In this document: piece by piece, positions 43,513 through 54,635 of the stretch
Layout: each line of letters starts with the position of its first letter
Numbering within the stretch: the first letter of the stretch is position 1
Source: Amborella trichopoda
Lineage: Eukaryota; Streptophyta; Magnoliopsida; Amborellales; Amborellaceae
Assembly: GCF_000471905.2 (NCBI RefSeq)
Contig: NW_006499603.1
Coordinates: 4,179,236 to 4,243,235 of the forward strand
Length of the DNA stretch: 64,000 nucleotides
Direction of reading: 5' to 3'
Made by a program: the position numbers and the translations under genes
The notes under the pieces: generated by a model
Databases searched by the model: none
Told to the model about the DNA's origin: nothing
Seen by the model: only the letters and a program-made list of their open reading frames with translations

Positions 43513-45315
43513 ATGGCTCCTAAGAAGGACAACTCCCTTTCCAAGGGCAAAGGAAAAGTTCAGAGCAGGCTGATAATGGAAGAGAGGAGGAGGCTTCCCC
43601 TCTCTTTGCTAGGGTTAGGCATTTCCCTGAAGGTCTGCCCTCCCTTATCTCGCAGGGCCTTTGATCGGTTGTAGTTCCTCGGCGTGTCAATGGCTTCCCT
43701 GTCATCGGGCCCTGGTTCAGGTATTGGTTTCTTTCCGCTCGACAGTGGCCCGAGCTCATGGCCTCTTTGGCTTCAGTTTTGATGAAAGGTATCTTGAACG
43801 TGGCCTCTTTCCATGTGAACTTTCTGCTCCTCCAGGCTCTTGCTGAAAGGTTCAACTATCAAACAAACACCTTCTTGCTTCCTACGAGCGAGACAATGCC
43901 AACTTTAGAGGAAATTGCCAGGGTTTATGGCTTGAGCTTGGTCGAGATTGCGTATCAAGCTTTTACTGCCACCGACGATCATTCCATCATGGATGCGTGG
44001 CTGTTGGGGGCAGCCTACTCTTCACACGGTCAGTGGGATGATATGGAGTTGCTGGTTCGAAATTGAGAGCAGTCTCGGGCCACCGAACAGATCCATAGTT
44101 TCCTTTTTGTGCTATTGGGATCCGTTCTTTTTTTAAGTGGTCGTAAGACGGTTCATAGTTCTCTTGTTCCTTTAGCCCATGCCTTCTGAGAGTGAGTGGG
44201 TTAGCCATTGTTTCGACAGTGTTGCCGGCATTTACCGGGGTCTTCACGACCGGGTCACCCGAGGTGACCGATTCATTGAGGGAAGTATCCTGATTTTGCA
44301 GCTGTATTTTTTAACTCAATTTTACTTTATTTTTGTCCCTGTAACTTAGTTTTTCTTCTGGTTTTGGTCCCTGGATCCCATATTTTTGCCATAAAAAGTC
44401 ACTAGAAAAGGCCCAGATTGATCCAGGAAGGTCTGAGTTTGGTTACACTGGTGGTGTCGCCCAGGTGACACTGGTGGTGTCGCCCACAAAGTCTGGGCGA
44501 CACCAGTAGTGTCGCCCAGGTCATCTTACTCCAGATGGTTTTAGGGTTCTTAGTTGCTATCTTGTGACCCGTTGGGATTCTTTTGGCTTCTGTTTTTCTG
44601 TAGATTTGGGCTTATAAACACATTGCCATTGTCCGTCCCCCTCGATCCACAATAGCTGTGTTTGCCACTCTGGGTTTAACTTATGTCAGTGATACCACCC
44701 GGCCTCGTGACGTAAATTATTATCATTGGGTTTTGGATGAGTTGTCGTCCTTTGATTGGGTGATTAGGGGTCTTGAGAATGTGCCCCTGTATTTGCCTGC
44801 TATGGGGGTGTTCATGTCTCATTTTGGAGGGGCAGTACTTCACAGAGGGGTATTTCCCTTAGATGGTGCTTCGCTTGTTTCACCATACTCAGAATTACAC
44901 TTCCCAAGGAGAGGCGATTGATCGCCACCCTATTTTTCCTCTTCGACGACACTCTTCCACCCTTTTGGTCATGGCAGGTTTGTCGTGGAAGGGAAAGAAG
45001 TCTGATTTTAGTGAGGGGTTGTTCAAACAAGACAGGCCCACGACCACTTCCCACTACGATTCTTGGTGAGATCGTTCTTCTTCGCTTCCGTTGTGCCCAA
45101 AGTTCTCGAGACTCCATGATGACCGTTTTGTCCCTACTCGAGATCTCGTGTCTTCTCGAGACGACGATGCCTCTTCTTCAGATAAGGGGGTTAAATTGAA
45201 TGAGGATGTTTGTGACATCAGTTTGAAATATGCTAAAGTTGAATTGGCTCGATGGGCGGCCTTCGTGGCGGAACTCAAGGAGAAGGATGTTGATCCAAAG
45301 CCAAAAACTGAATAA
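43513..45315 (+). pseudogene. Plant-mobile-domain-like frame, antisense to the Tat-like element
   Basis: Two coding-like blocks, about 43.5-44.3 and 44.6-45.3 kb. The first opens MAPKKDNSLSKGKGK and later contains ALAERFNYQTNTFLLP and TMPTLEEIARVYGL. That is the pattern (a helical stretch, then T-x-T-F-x-L-P, then P-T-L-E-E-x-x-x-x-x-G-L) of the plant mobile domain / aminotransferase-like domain found in transposons and in MAIL1/MAIN-type proteins. The second contains WAYKHIAIVRPP, matching the W-x-Y-x-H-x-x-x-x-R-P part of such domains, and ends in a basic tail. The blocks are separated by a T-rich, intron-like interval with a CTGTAG acceptor-like end near 44602. Treated as a fossil: it is broken in a few places. 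Antisense frames in this position are known for Tat-lineage elements. Confidence 0.5.
44439..44518. repeat. Palindrome group 3: three copies of the 25-bp palindrome
   Basis: Copies at 44439-44463, 44462-44486 and 44494-44518; the last has perfect arms with loop CAGTA, the others loop TGGTG. They lie in the non-coding interval between the two coding-like blocks of the plant-mobile-domain-like frame, so if that interval is an intron the palindromes are intronic. Confidence 0.9.
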
Positions 45316-47394
45316 TCAAAGTATTTTTATTTTCTTTATTTTTTCCTTGGCATGAATAAGAATCCTTCCCAAGTACGTATCGTATCTACTTCTTCCTGAG
45401 CTTGTCGGACCGAACGCCACCAATGTTCGGCGTCCCCTTCTAGCATGAAGGTACCCAGTTAATAATTCCACACAATACACGTAACCGTTCTGGAAAACTC
45501 TAGTCTTTATAGTAGAAAACACAAGGCTCCATCTTAATATGAAAATGGGTATAACTTTAAACTGCATGGAATTTCATCTTGATTCCAAAATAACTTTAAA
45601 AAAAGACTCATAAATATTTTATTTAGAAGTGGTTTGACCTCATTATGATATGTTCGGGTCAGTTAAAAGCCCAACAAAAAAATAAATAAAATCCTTAGAA
45701 TTCCATTTCACAGTTTTGACATACTTAAAAAAAAGACTAATAACATTTAAACTAAAATAGATATTAAAACAAGGTCCTTTTCATCTTAAAATAGATACAC
45801 AGGGGTTCTTTCCCACCAAATTTCATAACCAACATAGATATCTTCAATACTCTACTTATCACACGAATAAGAGTCATAGTTTTGGAAAATTCAATGAACA
45901 TTCTAGCCAGATCTCAATGCCATATATTCACACCCATATTTACCATCACATCCATATTCATGCTTGGACTTCACATTTTGATGATCTAAATTGCATGCAT
46001 CAAACAAAAGTAGGAAAACATGGAAGCTAGATCTACTTACCTACTGCAAATAAAACTCCAAAGTCTTCCTCCAACTTCACCTTGACTGCCCAGCTCCAAT
46101 GGCTAAGGTCCAAGCTTAAGGGACAAGGCATGGAGAGGTCAAATGACAAAGGGAGGATAGGTGAATGTGTGATTTCAAGGGTGGTGGGGTGTATACATAA
46201 TCACATATGGTGGCAGAATGTAATGGACAAGTGGTGGCAACATGGGATAAGCGGCATCACACAAATAACGAGTGGTATGCAAGAGGAGGGAGAGAAGGGC
46301 AAGCATGGGGGACATCATTATTATAAGCTCAGCAAGCATGAGAGACAAGCATCATTGTGGGTATAACAAGCCTTTGTCACTTGGCACACAGGGGGAGAGA
46401 GAAAACATGAGAGAGAAGAAACTCCCTAGATTACTATACACCACCCGGGCACAGCCACCGCTCATCAACCCGCACCCTCAACTTGCTTCTAGCCACCCGT
46501 GCCCAACTGCACGTTCAACCACCCGCGCTCTCTCACGCTCAATATCACACTTAACCATGCGCGCTCTCATCGTGCGCACTCGTCCATCCGTGCACTCATC
46601 ACGTGTGTACACCCATTCATGCAATCATTGTGCACACACATCTGCCCATGCTCAACGACACGTTTCATCCGCCTGCGCTTTCTCGTGCGTTCGCTACGTT
46701 CATCGACGCCTAACCATGCGCTTACCTCCACACGCTCTTCACGGACTCATCTACCCGTGCGTGCGCTCTAACGTGCATTCACCTGCGCGTATCCGCCTGC
46801 CCGCGCTCTTAACGCTTGTGCCAGCTCCCTCGTGCCAACAGCTCACCGGTGTACTATAATATACTGAAAAGTCTAGGTCCTTACATTTCAAGCTCTCCAA
46901 CAGTGGCACAAAAGGAGTGAACTTGGGCACCAAAAAGTGTGGTGTAGAGAGAGAAAGAGAGACTTTTTACTCCAAAATTGGGGAGGTGGCACTCTGGGCT
47001 TTCCAATTGGCCTTTTAATGGCATGCAAGTTGACAAATGGCGCACAGGCAGCATGCAGTCATTAGGTGGCAGTCTTCCTTCATGCACCACAGTGACTTGT
47101 TTCATGCACGGCAGCGACTTGTTTCATGCACGGCGTTACACAGTCGACACTGCCTCTTTCTCTCTCTTTCGAGCCAGCGTTGGCTCTCTCTCTCTCTTCA
47201 CATCCGGCGCTAGCTCTTTCACTTTACAGCCGGTGCTGATTCTTCTTCTCTCGCCACAGCTGATGCTGGCTCTTCTTCTCTCTCTTCATAGTCGGTGTTG
47301 GTTCTTTCTCTCTCTCTCACAGCCGACACTGGCTCTTTTTCTCTTTCTCTTCACAGCCAGCACACGTGATCACCATGTTCAAGAAATTTAGGTC
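45316..47394. other. Repeat-derived DNA of unknown type
   Basis: AT-rich to about 46.07 kb, then a C-rich stretch (46440-46850) of CGTGCGCTCTCACGCTCA-like words, then a CT-rich minisatellite (47140-47360). The left part starts near TGTCGGACCGAACGCC (45403) and the right part ends TTTAGGTCGTTACA (47394), which could be LTR termini (TG...CA), but the flanks GAGCT and AATAC do not match as a target duplication. A frame of 195 codons (46272-46859) rides on the C-rich repeat and is not convincing. Confidence 0.35.
47140..47360. repeat. CT-rich minisatellite with CAGCCGGTGCTGGCTC core
   Basis: Seven or eight units of about 30-36 bp: TTCACAGCCGGTGCTGGCTC then TTTCTCTCTCTC. The core is partly self-complementary (CAGCC...GGCTC, GCCGGTGC), like the leader arrays of the nearby LTRs, with the same CT-rich spacer. 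Confidence 0.7.
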
Positions 47395-48334
47395 GTTACA
47401 AATACGCTGCTACCGGGACCCAAAAGGAAGAGCTTCAAGAGGATCCAACAGTCTAAGTCCATTCATGAAAGGACCCAGGAGTCAGAAGCTAAGACGACAA
47501 TTTTGAGACCCTATTCTCAAGAAGTCAACCAAAAGCAAGAAAGCCACGACAACAAGCTAAAGACGCTCTCGAAGGTAAAAAAATGTCAAACTAGGTCAAT
47601 ACCTGCCCATAGCAACCAGGGTAGAGACTGAGAGGTTGCCTTGCTAAAGAGGTACCCTGCTTGTTAAGGCTAACCTGGTGTAGCAGCAAAAAATGCCCAC
47701 CAAGGGCTCATTGGCTGTCTCTCTATGTCCAATAGGGTGTAGAGTTTAAATCATCTCGCAATACATCCAATACAGTGCAGACTTTAAATCATCCCTCAAA
47801 TACGTCCAATAGGGTGTAGACTTTAAAATCGTTCCGCAATACGTCCAATAGGGTGTAGACTTTAAAATCATCCCACAATACATCCAATAGGGTGTAGACT
47901 TTAAAATCATCCCGTAATACGTCCAGTAGGGTGTAGACTTTAAAATCAGCCCGCAATACGTCCAATAGGGTGCAGACCTTAAAATCATCCATCAAATACG
48001 TTCAATAGGGTGTATACCTTAAAATCATCCCGCAATACATCCAATAGGGTGTAGAATTTAAAATCATCCCTCAAATATGTCCAACAAGGTCTAAACTTTA
48101 AAATCATCCCTCAAGTCTCTTATCCCCTTCAAAAGTCTCCACGTCTGGGTCTACAAGCCCTTAAACGAGGCCTCCAACCATCTAAGCACCTTGGTCACTT
48201 CTTCAGGAAGCAGCTTCACACGAGTATTCCTCCGTCGGTTGTGTTGATCCGTGGCCAGGAGGAAAACTAAGGCCGAAAGACTATTTTGATTACGAATATT
48301 GTCCTTCTTGCTTCTCTCGGAGCACATCATTCAG
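47395..48334 (+). mobile_element. 3' internal end preceding LTR C
   Basis: Matches, in reverse orientation, the segment before LTR A (22711-23400): GCTACCGGGACCCAAAAGGAAG, AGCAGGGTACC, CAGACGTGGAGACTTTTG (reverse-complement reading), GGAAGCAGCTTCACACGAG and GCTTCTCTCGGAGCACATCATTC are shared. Most of it is the 39-bp array. The left limit is an abrupt loss of similarity at 47394. Confidence 0.55.
47735..48110. repeat. 39-bp tandem repeat, about ten units
   Basis: Unit CATCCCGCAATACGTCCAAT plus AGGGTGTAGACTTTAAAAT, regular at 39 bp with a few 38- and 40-bp units. Adjacent units are nearly identical in the middle of the array (47830-47950). Thirteen codons per unit keep the minus strand open (for example the recurring peptide LKSTPYWTYCGMI); this is not a gene. 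Confidence 0.9.
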
Positions 48335-49657
48335 TGAGGTAAGATATTTGAGGGTATTTTTCAACACTTGTATCCTTGATTCATATAAGGCGATAGTAAT
48401 TTACGACCTAGGTCTGTAGGTACCAAAAAGCCGTAGATTAATAAGCCCTGATCCAGAAGTAAAATTTCTGATAGTCTCATAATGGCCCAAGAAAGTTCAA
48501 GATCGTGCTTAAGGGTCTTCTAAGAATAGTTGTTGAGTTTCATCATGATCCAACGAGTTTAAGGCAGTGCAGATGCAAAAGCAGTTTTGCAAAATCCGCC
48601 TCTCGCGCGTTGGAAATGGACCTTATAACTAAATCCCTATCACCGGAGCGTCAAACAACCATGGGACCACTGCCATTTGATCCGAAACGTTTGAAAAACC
48701 CCAGGGACCAAGTTTCGGATTGTTCAAATGTTTCTAGACTAAGTTATGGCCAAATTACCCAAATGGGCAGGTCACGTGCTGTTACGTGCACTCTTAGTGA
48801 ACCAATTTCCATTACTGGAAACTAAGTTTGTGATTTTTGGCTGAACTTTGAAAGGTCATATCTCTTTTGTCCCAGGTCGAATCAAGCCCAAATTTTGAGA
48901 GCATGTTCGTCTCGTCGGCCTGAATGTTTTGATATCTGACACGACCCATGTCGTGGCCCGAGACGGGAGAAAAATTACATAGAATATCGTGATCGAAAGC
49001 ATGGTTGTAAAATTTTATAACAAGAGGTATCGTCGATCGAACGGCCACATCACGACGCTCGTGTATCTGATCGGCCTCGAACTAGATCAGTTATGACCAT
49101 AGCGTCAGAGGCTTCATTCAGGCTGAACATCATACATGATGGACCACTTGATTCACATAAAAAGGCGACAAAGTCATTGTAATTTTCTGCCACTAGACAC
49201 CAAATTCTGCCCAAAAGACCTAATTTTAAAAGTGGTCGATCGGTCACCAAATCGAGCCACGTTCGTTGCCAAACATTCATTACGGCATGATCGTTAAAAT
49301 ACAACGAAGAAATCATGAAAAAACAACGAGAAATGGGTGTGATCTTGAATCAAGTATCGCACATTTGTAAAAGTTTTCACACCTCGTGATCATGGCCCAA
49401 ATCCATGGCTCGAAATGGGTATCAAAACGATTGTTTGCCCTATCTGATCAAGAAACAAATAATATTTTGGCTGGATAGAGACCGGAGAGACCCTAGATGG
49501 ACCCCGGAAGATGACAAGGGTTGCATGTACCTGATAGGGACTGAATTGGAATTTTAGGATTTGTGAGAGGGGCAAAATCATCATTTTGCCCCTATTTTCT
49601 TATTTTTATTTAATTTAATTAAATAATATTTTTCAAAAATTTAGTTAAGAATTGGGC

Positions 49658-49695
49658 ATCCACCTATGTTTGGATTGAAACTCTATATAAGCACG
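49658..49695 (+). promoter_or_regulatory. Core promoter of LTR C
   Basis: ATCCACCTATGTTTGG (49658-49673), then CTCTATATAA (49681-49690) running into GCACGTG, a G-box core. Upstream (49565-49620) lies AAATCATCATTTTGCCCCTATTTT followed by AATTTAATTAA, also shared with LTRs A, B and D. Confidence 0.7.
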
Positions 49696-50029
49696 TGATG
49701 TTTTCATGTAATGGACCCCTCTGAGATCAACTAAAATTTTGGCTTATTCCTCACGTTTGGATCACGTTTGGCTTTCTTTAAAGAGAAAGAGAGGGGAGAG
49801 AAGACTTTGGGAAGGTACCTTCCCCCTGATCTAAGTAAAAGTTTTCACTCCGCTTAACTTTCTCTCTCTTCTCTTCTTTCTCTCTCTTTTTTTTCTCTCC
49901 TCTATTCTTTCTTTCTCTTCTTCTTTCTTTTCTCTTTCTTCTTCTTTCCATTCTCTCTCTCTTGGATGGAAATACAAGCTACCTTCCATGTCTCTCTCTT
50001 TTCTCTCTTTCTCTCTCTTCACTCTCCTA

Positions 50030-50720
50030 GACGGTAGCACAAGGCGCTGTCCATGCTTCTCTCTCTTCATCACTTTTGTTTGACATGGTAGGGTCACCTG
50101 CCATGCTTGAATTTTCTCACTGCTCTTCTTCTCTCTCTTCTGTCTGGCATGACAAAGTTATCATGCCGGACACGACATCTCTTCTCTATCTTATGTCTAG
50201 CACGACAGGGTCTACCTATTGTGTCTGACTATTCTCACTTCTTTCTTCTCTCTCATATGTCTGGCACGACAGGGTTATCCCGCCGTCCACGACATCTCTT
50301 CTCTCTGCTGTCTGGCACGGTAGGGTCAACCTGTCGTGCTTGACTTTTCTCACTTCTTTCTTCTCTGTCTTCTATCTGGCACGGTAGAGTTAACTTGCCG
50401 TGCCTAACTTTTCTCACTGCTCTTCTTTATCTCTTCTCTGTTTGGCATGGAAGGTCACCCTGCCGTGCACGACATCTCTTCTCTCTCTTTTGTCTAGCAT
50501 GGCAAGGTCAACCTGCAGTGCCTGACTTTCTCACTACTCTTCTTTCTCTCTCTTCTCTGTCTGGCACGGCAGGGTCAACTCACCATGGACGATGTCTCTT
50601 GTCCCTCATTCTTCTCCTCTTCTCTCTTCTTTCTCTTCTCTTTTCTTTCTTCTCTTTTCCTTTCTTTTCTCTCTCTTCTCTATCTAGTATGACAGGGTCA
50701 ACCCGCCTTGCACGATATCT
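50030..50720 (+). repeat. Hairpin minisatellite in the LTR C leader
   Basis: About eleven units of 55-65 bp: TCTGGCACGGCAGGGTCAAC, CCGCCGTGCACGACATCTC, TTCTCTCTC. The core again pairs with itself (GGCACGGCAGGGT...ACCCTGCCGTGC; one unit at 50440-50470 is TGGCATGGAAGGTCACCCTGCCGTGC). The repeat differs in sequence from those of LTRs A and B but keeps the CACGACA word, the position and the hairpin shape. Confidence 0.65.
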
Positions 50721-52348
50721 CTTCTCTTTTTCTCCTCTTTTCTTCTCTCCTCTTTCTTCTTCTTCCTTCCTTTTCTCTTCTTTCTTTTCCTTCTCTCTTA
50801 TTTCATTCTCATCTCTTCTACCTTTTGGAAGTTTTAACGAGAGCTAAGCTAACCTTTACCCTCTTTTTCTCATTCATTTTCTTCTCTCTCTAATTTCTTT
50901 TTCTTCCTTCCTTCTATCTTCTATCTTCTCCTTTCTCTCTTATTTTATTCTCGTGTCTTCTCCCTTTTAGAAGGTTTAATGAGAGCCAAGCTAACCTTCA
51001 CCCTCTTTTTCTCATTCATTTTCTTCTGTCTCTACTTTCTACCTCTCCCTTCCTTCTCACTTCTTTCTTCTCCTTTCTCTCTTATTTGATGCTCATCTCT
51101 TCTCCCTTTTGGAAGGTTTAGTGAGAGCCAAGCTAACCTTCACCCTCTGTCTCATTCATTTTCTTCTTCTTCTCTCTGAAGAGCTAAGTGAAAGCCAAAC
51201 TAGCATTCGCTTCTCTTTTCCCTCTTTTCCAAAATACATTTTATTTATGAAGAGCTAGATGAAAGCCAAACTAGCATTCGTTTCGTTATTCTCTCTTTTA
51301 AAATAATTTTCTTTCTTTATCTCTGAAAAGTTGGGTCAAAGCCAAACCAGTCTTCGTCTCTATTTTCTCTTTTTACTTTCTCTTCTCTCTCTAAAGGACT
51401 GGGTGAAAGCCAAACCAGCCTTCGTCTCTCTTTTCTCTCTCTACTTTCTCTTCTCTCTCTCTGAAGGACTGGGTGAAAGCCAAACCAGCCTGCGTCTCTT
51501 TTTCTCTCTCTATCCCCTTCTCTTTCTTTTTCTTCTCTCTAATGTCTTTTCTCCATCTAACCCCTTTTCCCTTTCGCTTTACTGTAAAATATGTACTAAG
51601 AGTCCCTCGTCAAGGAGATGCCGTGAGGTTGTCAAATTGACACGGACTCTACTATGTTATTTTTTCCATTTTCCTTTGAGTACACATGCACGGGTGCCCT
51701 CACCCTATGACAAGGTGGGGTACTCTAGACCCACTTATTTGTACTTTTAATATGTATTTGTGTTTGCAGGAAAGAAGAAACAAATCAAGGGAGGCGATTC
51801 CAAACCGGCCTCAAGCCAGGGGGCATTCCACGTGATCTAAGAGGGTGCCCAAAAAAGAAGCTCGAGCGTGTCACGGACGCATGTGAGGTAAGTCTTGCCT
51901 CACGACCAAGTTCCTCTATTTCGCTCGCAGCCTCTTTACGTGGTTCCCGAGTAAGCGATCTCAGGTCCCAGGCTCGACGCTAACCCGAAGCCATGCCACT
52001 AGGTCATCCCTACCCGGAGGGCAAGATTGAGGCACCTAACCAGGGTCAATCGGAGATGGTGAGTGGAGGGTGATGCGACTCACTGGGGATGTGAGTAGTG
52101 GCATGTACTCATGACTGGGGAGCACTCATGACTGAGGGGGTGTAGGGGCATGTGGGATTGAGCCTTCTGGTTGGGGCTAAGTTCAACCAATGCATCGATG
52201 AAGGGAAATATGCTCATGCTTGCGTGTGGGAGGGTGAGAGAAGGGAGGTGGTCGTACTCTTGCTCAGGGCAGGAGGCCTAGCCCAGCCCGCTTCGTGAGG
52301 GAGAAGGCGCACGCACACGATGGTGCTAGTGGGGGTGAGGGGTCTCGG

Positions 52349-52810
52349 GCTCGAGCCCGGTGTAGGGGACCCAACACGGCCCATTGTGGCAAAGGGGCGA
52401 CAAGCGCTGGTGACGGCATGTGTGACACAGGGGCGGAGGTGCCAAGCTCGAGCTCGAGGCAGGAGGCCCAGCTCGGCTCATCATGTCTAGGGTGGCACAT
52501 GTGCAGAGACACATGTGGGAGAGGTGAGGGAGTGCCGGGCTCGAGATCGGAGCAGGGGGCCCAGCTCGGCCCATCACGTGCAGGGTGGCATGTGTGCGGG
52601 GGCACACACAGGAGAGGAGCAGAGGTGCAAGGCTCTGGCTCGGGGCAGGAGGCCCAGCTCGACCCACTATGGCGAATGGGGTAAGCGACAGGTGGCAGCT
52701 GTGTGAAGGAGGGGCATCGGGCTTGAGCTCGGGGCCGGAGGCTCAGCCCGGCCCATCGTCTGAAGAGGAGGAGAGGAGAGAGAAAATAGGGTATGTCAGG
52801 CCCTATTTGG
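52349..52810. repeat. GC-rich tandem array of about 93-bp units
   Basis: Five units with GGGCTCGAGCTCGGGGCAGG, AGGCCCAGCTCGGCCCATCA, GGGTGGCATGTGTGCGGGG and CACACACGGGAGAGG; starts near 52349, 52446, 52539, 52632 and 52721. With 93 divisible by three, frames of 129 (plus) and 212 codons (minus) stay open; the periodic translations show they are artefacts of the repeat. Much the most GC-rich stretch of the window. Confidence 0.8.
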
Positions 52811-53439
52811 GCTCCGCAGCCCGACTTGGAGGCCCGCTTTAGATGGCAGATGTGACCCTCCCTGATTAGCAAATTTTTTTGCACGTTCTGGCCTGCTTTC
52901 ACATGATTCTGATGCCTTTTAACCCCTTATTGACCGTTTGTCCCATGACCCATTTTTGTTTTAAAGAAGGGGTCCAAGGGCATTTGAGTCTTTTTCGTTA
53001 TTGCTTCCCCATAATGTCCCTTCCCTTTCTTGGAAATGACCCAAAACCATCACGAGCATGGGTGGAATAAGGGGTTTGTGAGGGACAGCTATGGTCAACA
53101 AAAAATGACCTTTTGAAGGGGGGGCGGGTATATAAGGGTAATAGGGCCCCATTTTTTATCATTTTCATTTCATTTTTTGAAACGTTCTTAGAGGCTTTTG
53201 AGAGAGGGGTTAAGCACTTGGGAGAAGAGCTAAGTATTTCGGAGAGGGGTTAAGCATTTGAGGTGCTATGACCTTTGGGCTCTAAGCAATTTCTTTCCTC
53301 ATGCGGCAGGATGAGATAGCCGAAGCATCCAGTACCCAAGAGTTTGGTGAGCTCCCTACTTTCCATGCTCTTTCTTTCTTCCATGTTTCTTTACTGCCTT
53401 CTTTAGCATATTCCTTTAAATCTTTTATAATCTAAATAG

Positions 53440-53720
53440 CACTTTCGGTGCTTCTCAAGCATTTTTTGGCATTTCTTGCATATTTTAAATGCTTTTTAGG
53501 CAATAAAGTGGCCCTTTTGTTTTTGGGCATTAAAAGTGCCTTTTAAGCATTTGAAGCACTTTTGGCCATTTTAAATGCCTTTTAAGTATTAAAGCAATTT
53601 TGAGCATTTTGAATGCATTTTAAGGATTTTTTATGCTTTTAGAGTGCTTTTAACACTTTTTGGGCATTTTTAATCCTTTTTAAGCACTTTTTGATGCATT
53701 TTAGGATTTTTTAGCACTTT
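53440..53720. repeat. Degenerate short repeat with GCATTTTAAATGCCTTTTAAG
   Basis: About a dozen 18-24-bp units made of GCATTTT, AAATGCC, TTTTAAG and CACTTTT words. Many contain near-palindromes (GCATTTTAAATGC). Low-complexity spread of a short motif; it carries no frame. Confidence 0.65.
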
Positions 53721-53937
53721 TTGTACATTTTTCCATGGATTTCATCTGATTAGCAGGGGGCTCTGCACGGGTTCATCTGAATCAGGTACGTCCCACAATT
53801 CAATTCCTTGGGCATCCTTCGGGGTGCCTTGACTCCTTTTGGCTCCCTTTTTTTTAGAAGTCCAGTTTACAGGGGAGATGTTGTCGAATTTTATTCAGGC
53901 CTGTATCTTCTTTTTTCAGACCTTTCTTTGAATTTTT

Positions 53938-54635
53938 GTGCACCCTTGTCCTTATTTTGTTCATGCCTTTTCAGATGACATGCCCCACCGAATTTCCACT
54001 CGTCCAACGACCAGGACCCTTGGAGTCCCAAAAATGAAGAGCCCAACGGGAAATAATACCGCAGAGGACACCATTGTTATTGAAGATGATGAGTCCCCTG
54101 TGGCAATGATCGAAGATAACCTGGCTAACATGATTGGTGTCAATCTGGATGAACAATCATCTTCATCTCGACCACCTCAATCAAAGGGGGAAGTCAGATT
54201 GCTCCCTCATTCTGGCTGGGTGCTCTTTACTCCTGCTTGGTTTACTCCTGGGGGTATCGTTCCGGAGTAGTTGAAGATCTTTTTTCCGTGTAGATAGAGG
54301 CCTTGGACTACCTGAGTGCTGAGATCGGCTTTATGGAGTATGGGAAGGAACTCTGGAAGGTTGTTCATCGTCTCATACTCAGGTCTTACCTCGAGGAGTT
54401 GATGCAACTTCCTGAGCTCTTGGATAGAACTGCGGCGAAACTGACAGCTTTTACAGTGCTCGAAGCTTATAAGCTCAAGGGAATCATGGAGGACCTGTCT
54501 CAAATGGTGGGGGAGATCCTAAAACTGGAAGGGCTAATTTCGCCAATACTAAATCCGTCCATCGATCCCTTACTTGACTTCTACTCAGATCAACCCTCTA
54601 TCTTGGTTATACCGAAGGCCTCTTGGAGAACTTGA
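53938..54635 (+). pseudogene. Unrecognised frame remnants (element-associated)
   Basis: Two neighbouring open stretches. The first (53938-54270) is acidic and serine-rich with IVIEDDESP. The second (54303-54635) is helical and leucine-rich (for example LRSYLEELMQLPELL and AYKLKGIMEDLSQM). Composition is coding-like and the two may have been exons or parts of one extra ORF of the surrounding element. I recognise no domain. Broken; the number of breaks cannot be told without a reference. Confidence 0.35.

Larger units (their letters stand above)
41491..45315 (-). mobile_element. 3' internal region of the Tat-like element
   Basis: In element orientation (minus) this is the stretch between pol and the 3' LTR; pol itself is not present here. 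It holds a tandem array with ACGTCAT words (42205-42636), ten palindrome copies in two groups (42891-43258 and 44439-44518) and an antisense, plus-strand plant-mobile-domain-like frame (43513-45315). Long non-coding 3' regions with antisense frames are reported for plant Tat-lineage elements. The 5' part and 5' LTR are not found; the right limit is set by the end of the antisense frame. Confidence 0.5.
48335..52042 (+). repeat. LTR C (plus orientation)
   Basis: About 3.7 kb, starts TGAGGTAAGATATTTGAGGG and ends GGCACCTAACCA. Contains the promoter block (49658-49673), TATA box (49681-49690), pyrimidine-rich leader, hairpin minisatellite (50030-50720), AAAGCCAAACCAGCCTTCG repeats (51170-51500) and GAG/GTAAGT donor-like site (about 51885). 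It is preceded by a 3' internal end. The following sequence (GGGTCAATCGGAGATGG) only weakly resembles the PBS-like sequence after LTRs B and D. Confidence 0.7.

Noticed and set aside
40719-44518. Spaced palindromes considered as a CRISPR array
   Set aside because: Spacing is irregular, copies overlap or lie hundreds of bases apart, and the setting is a plant LTR element.
46272-46859. 195-residue frame rich in His, Arg and Ser
   Set aside because: Overlaps C-rich low-complexity words (CGTGCGCTC); no domain and no splice or promoter context.
45403-47394. Complete LTR (TGTCGG...TTACA)
   Set aside because: No second copy, no matching target duplication and no internal landmarks; kept only as repeat-derived DNA.
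47746-47995. 80-residue frame with recurring LKSTPYWTY
   Set aside because: Translation of the 39-bp tandem repeat.
52264-52902. 212-residue proline/cysteine-rich frame on the minus strand
   Set aside because: Rides on a GC-rich repeat of about 93 bp inside retroelement DNA; no domain seen.
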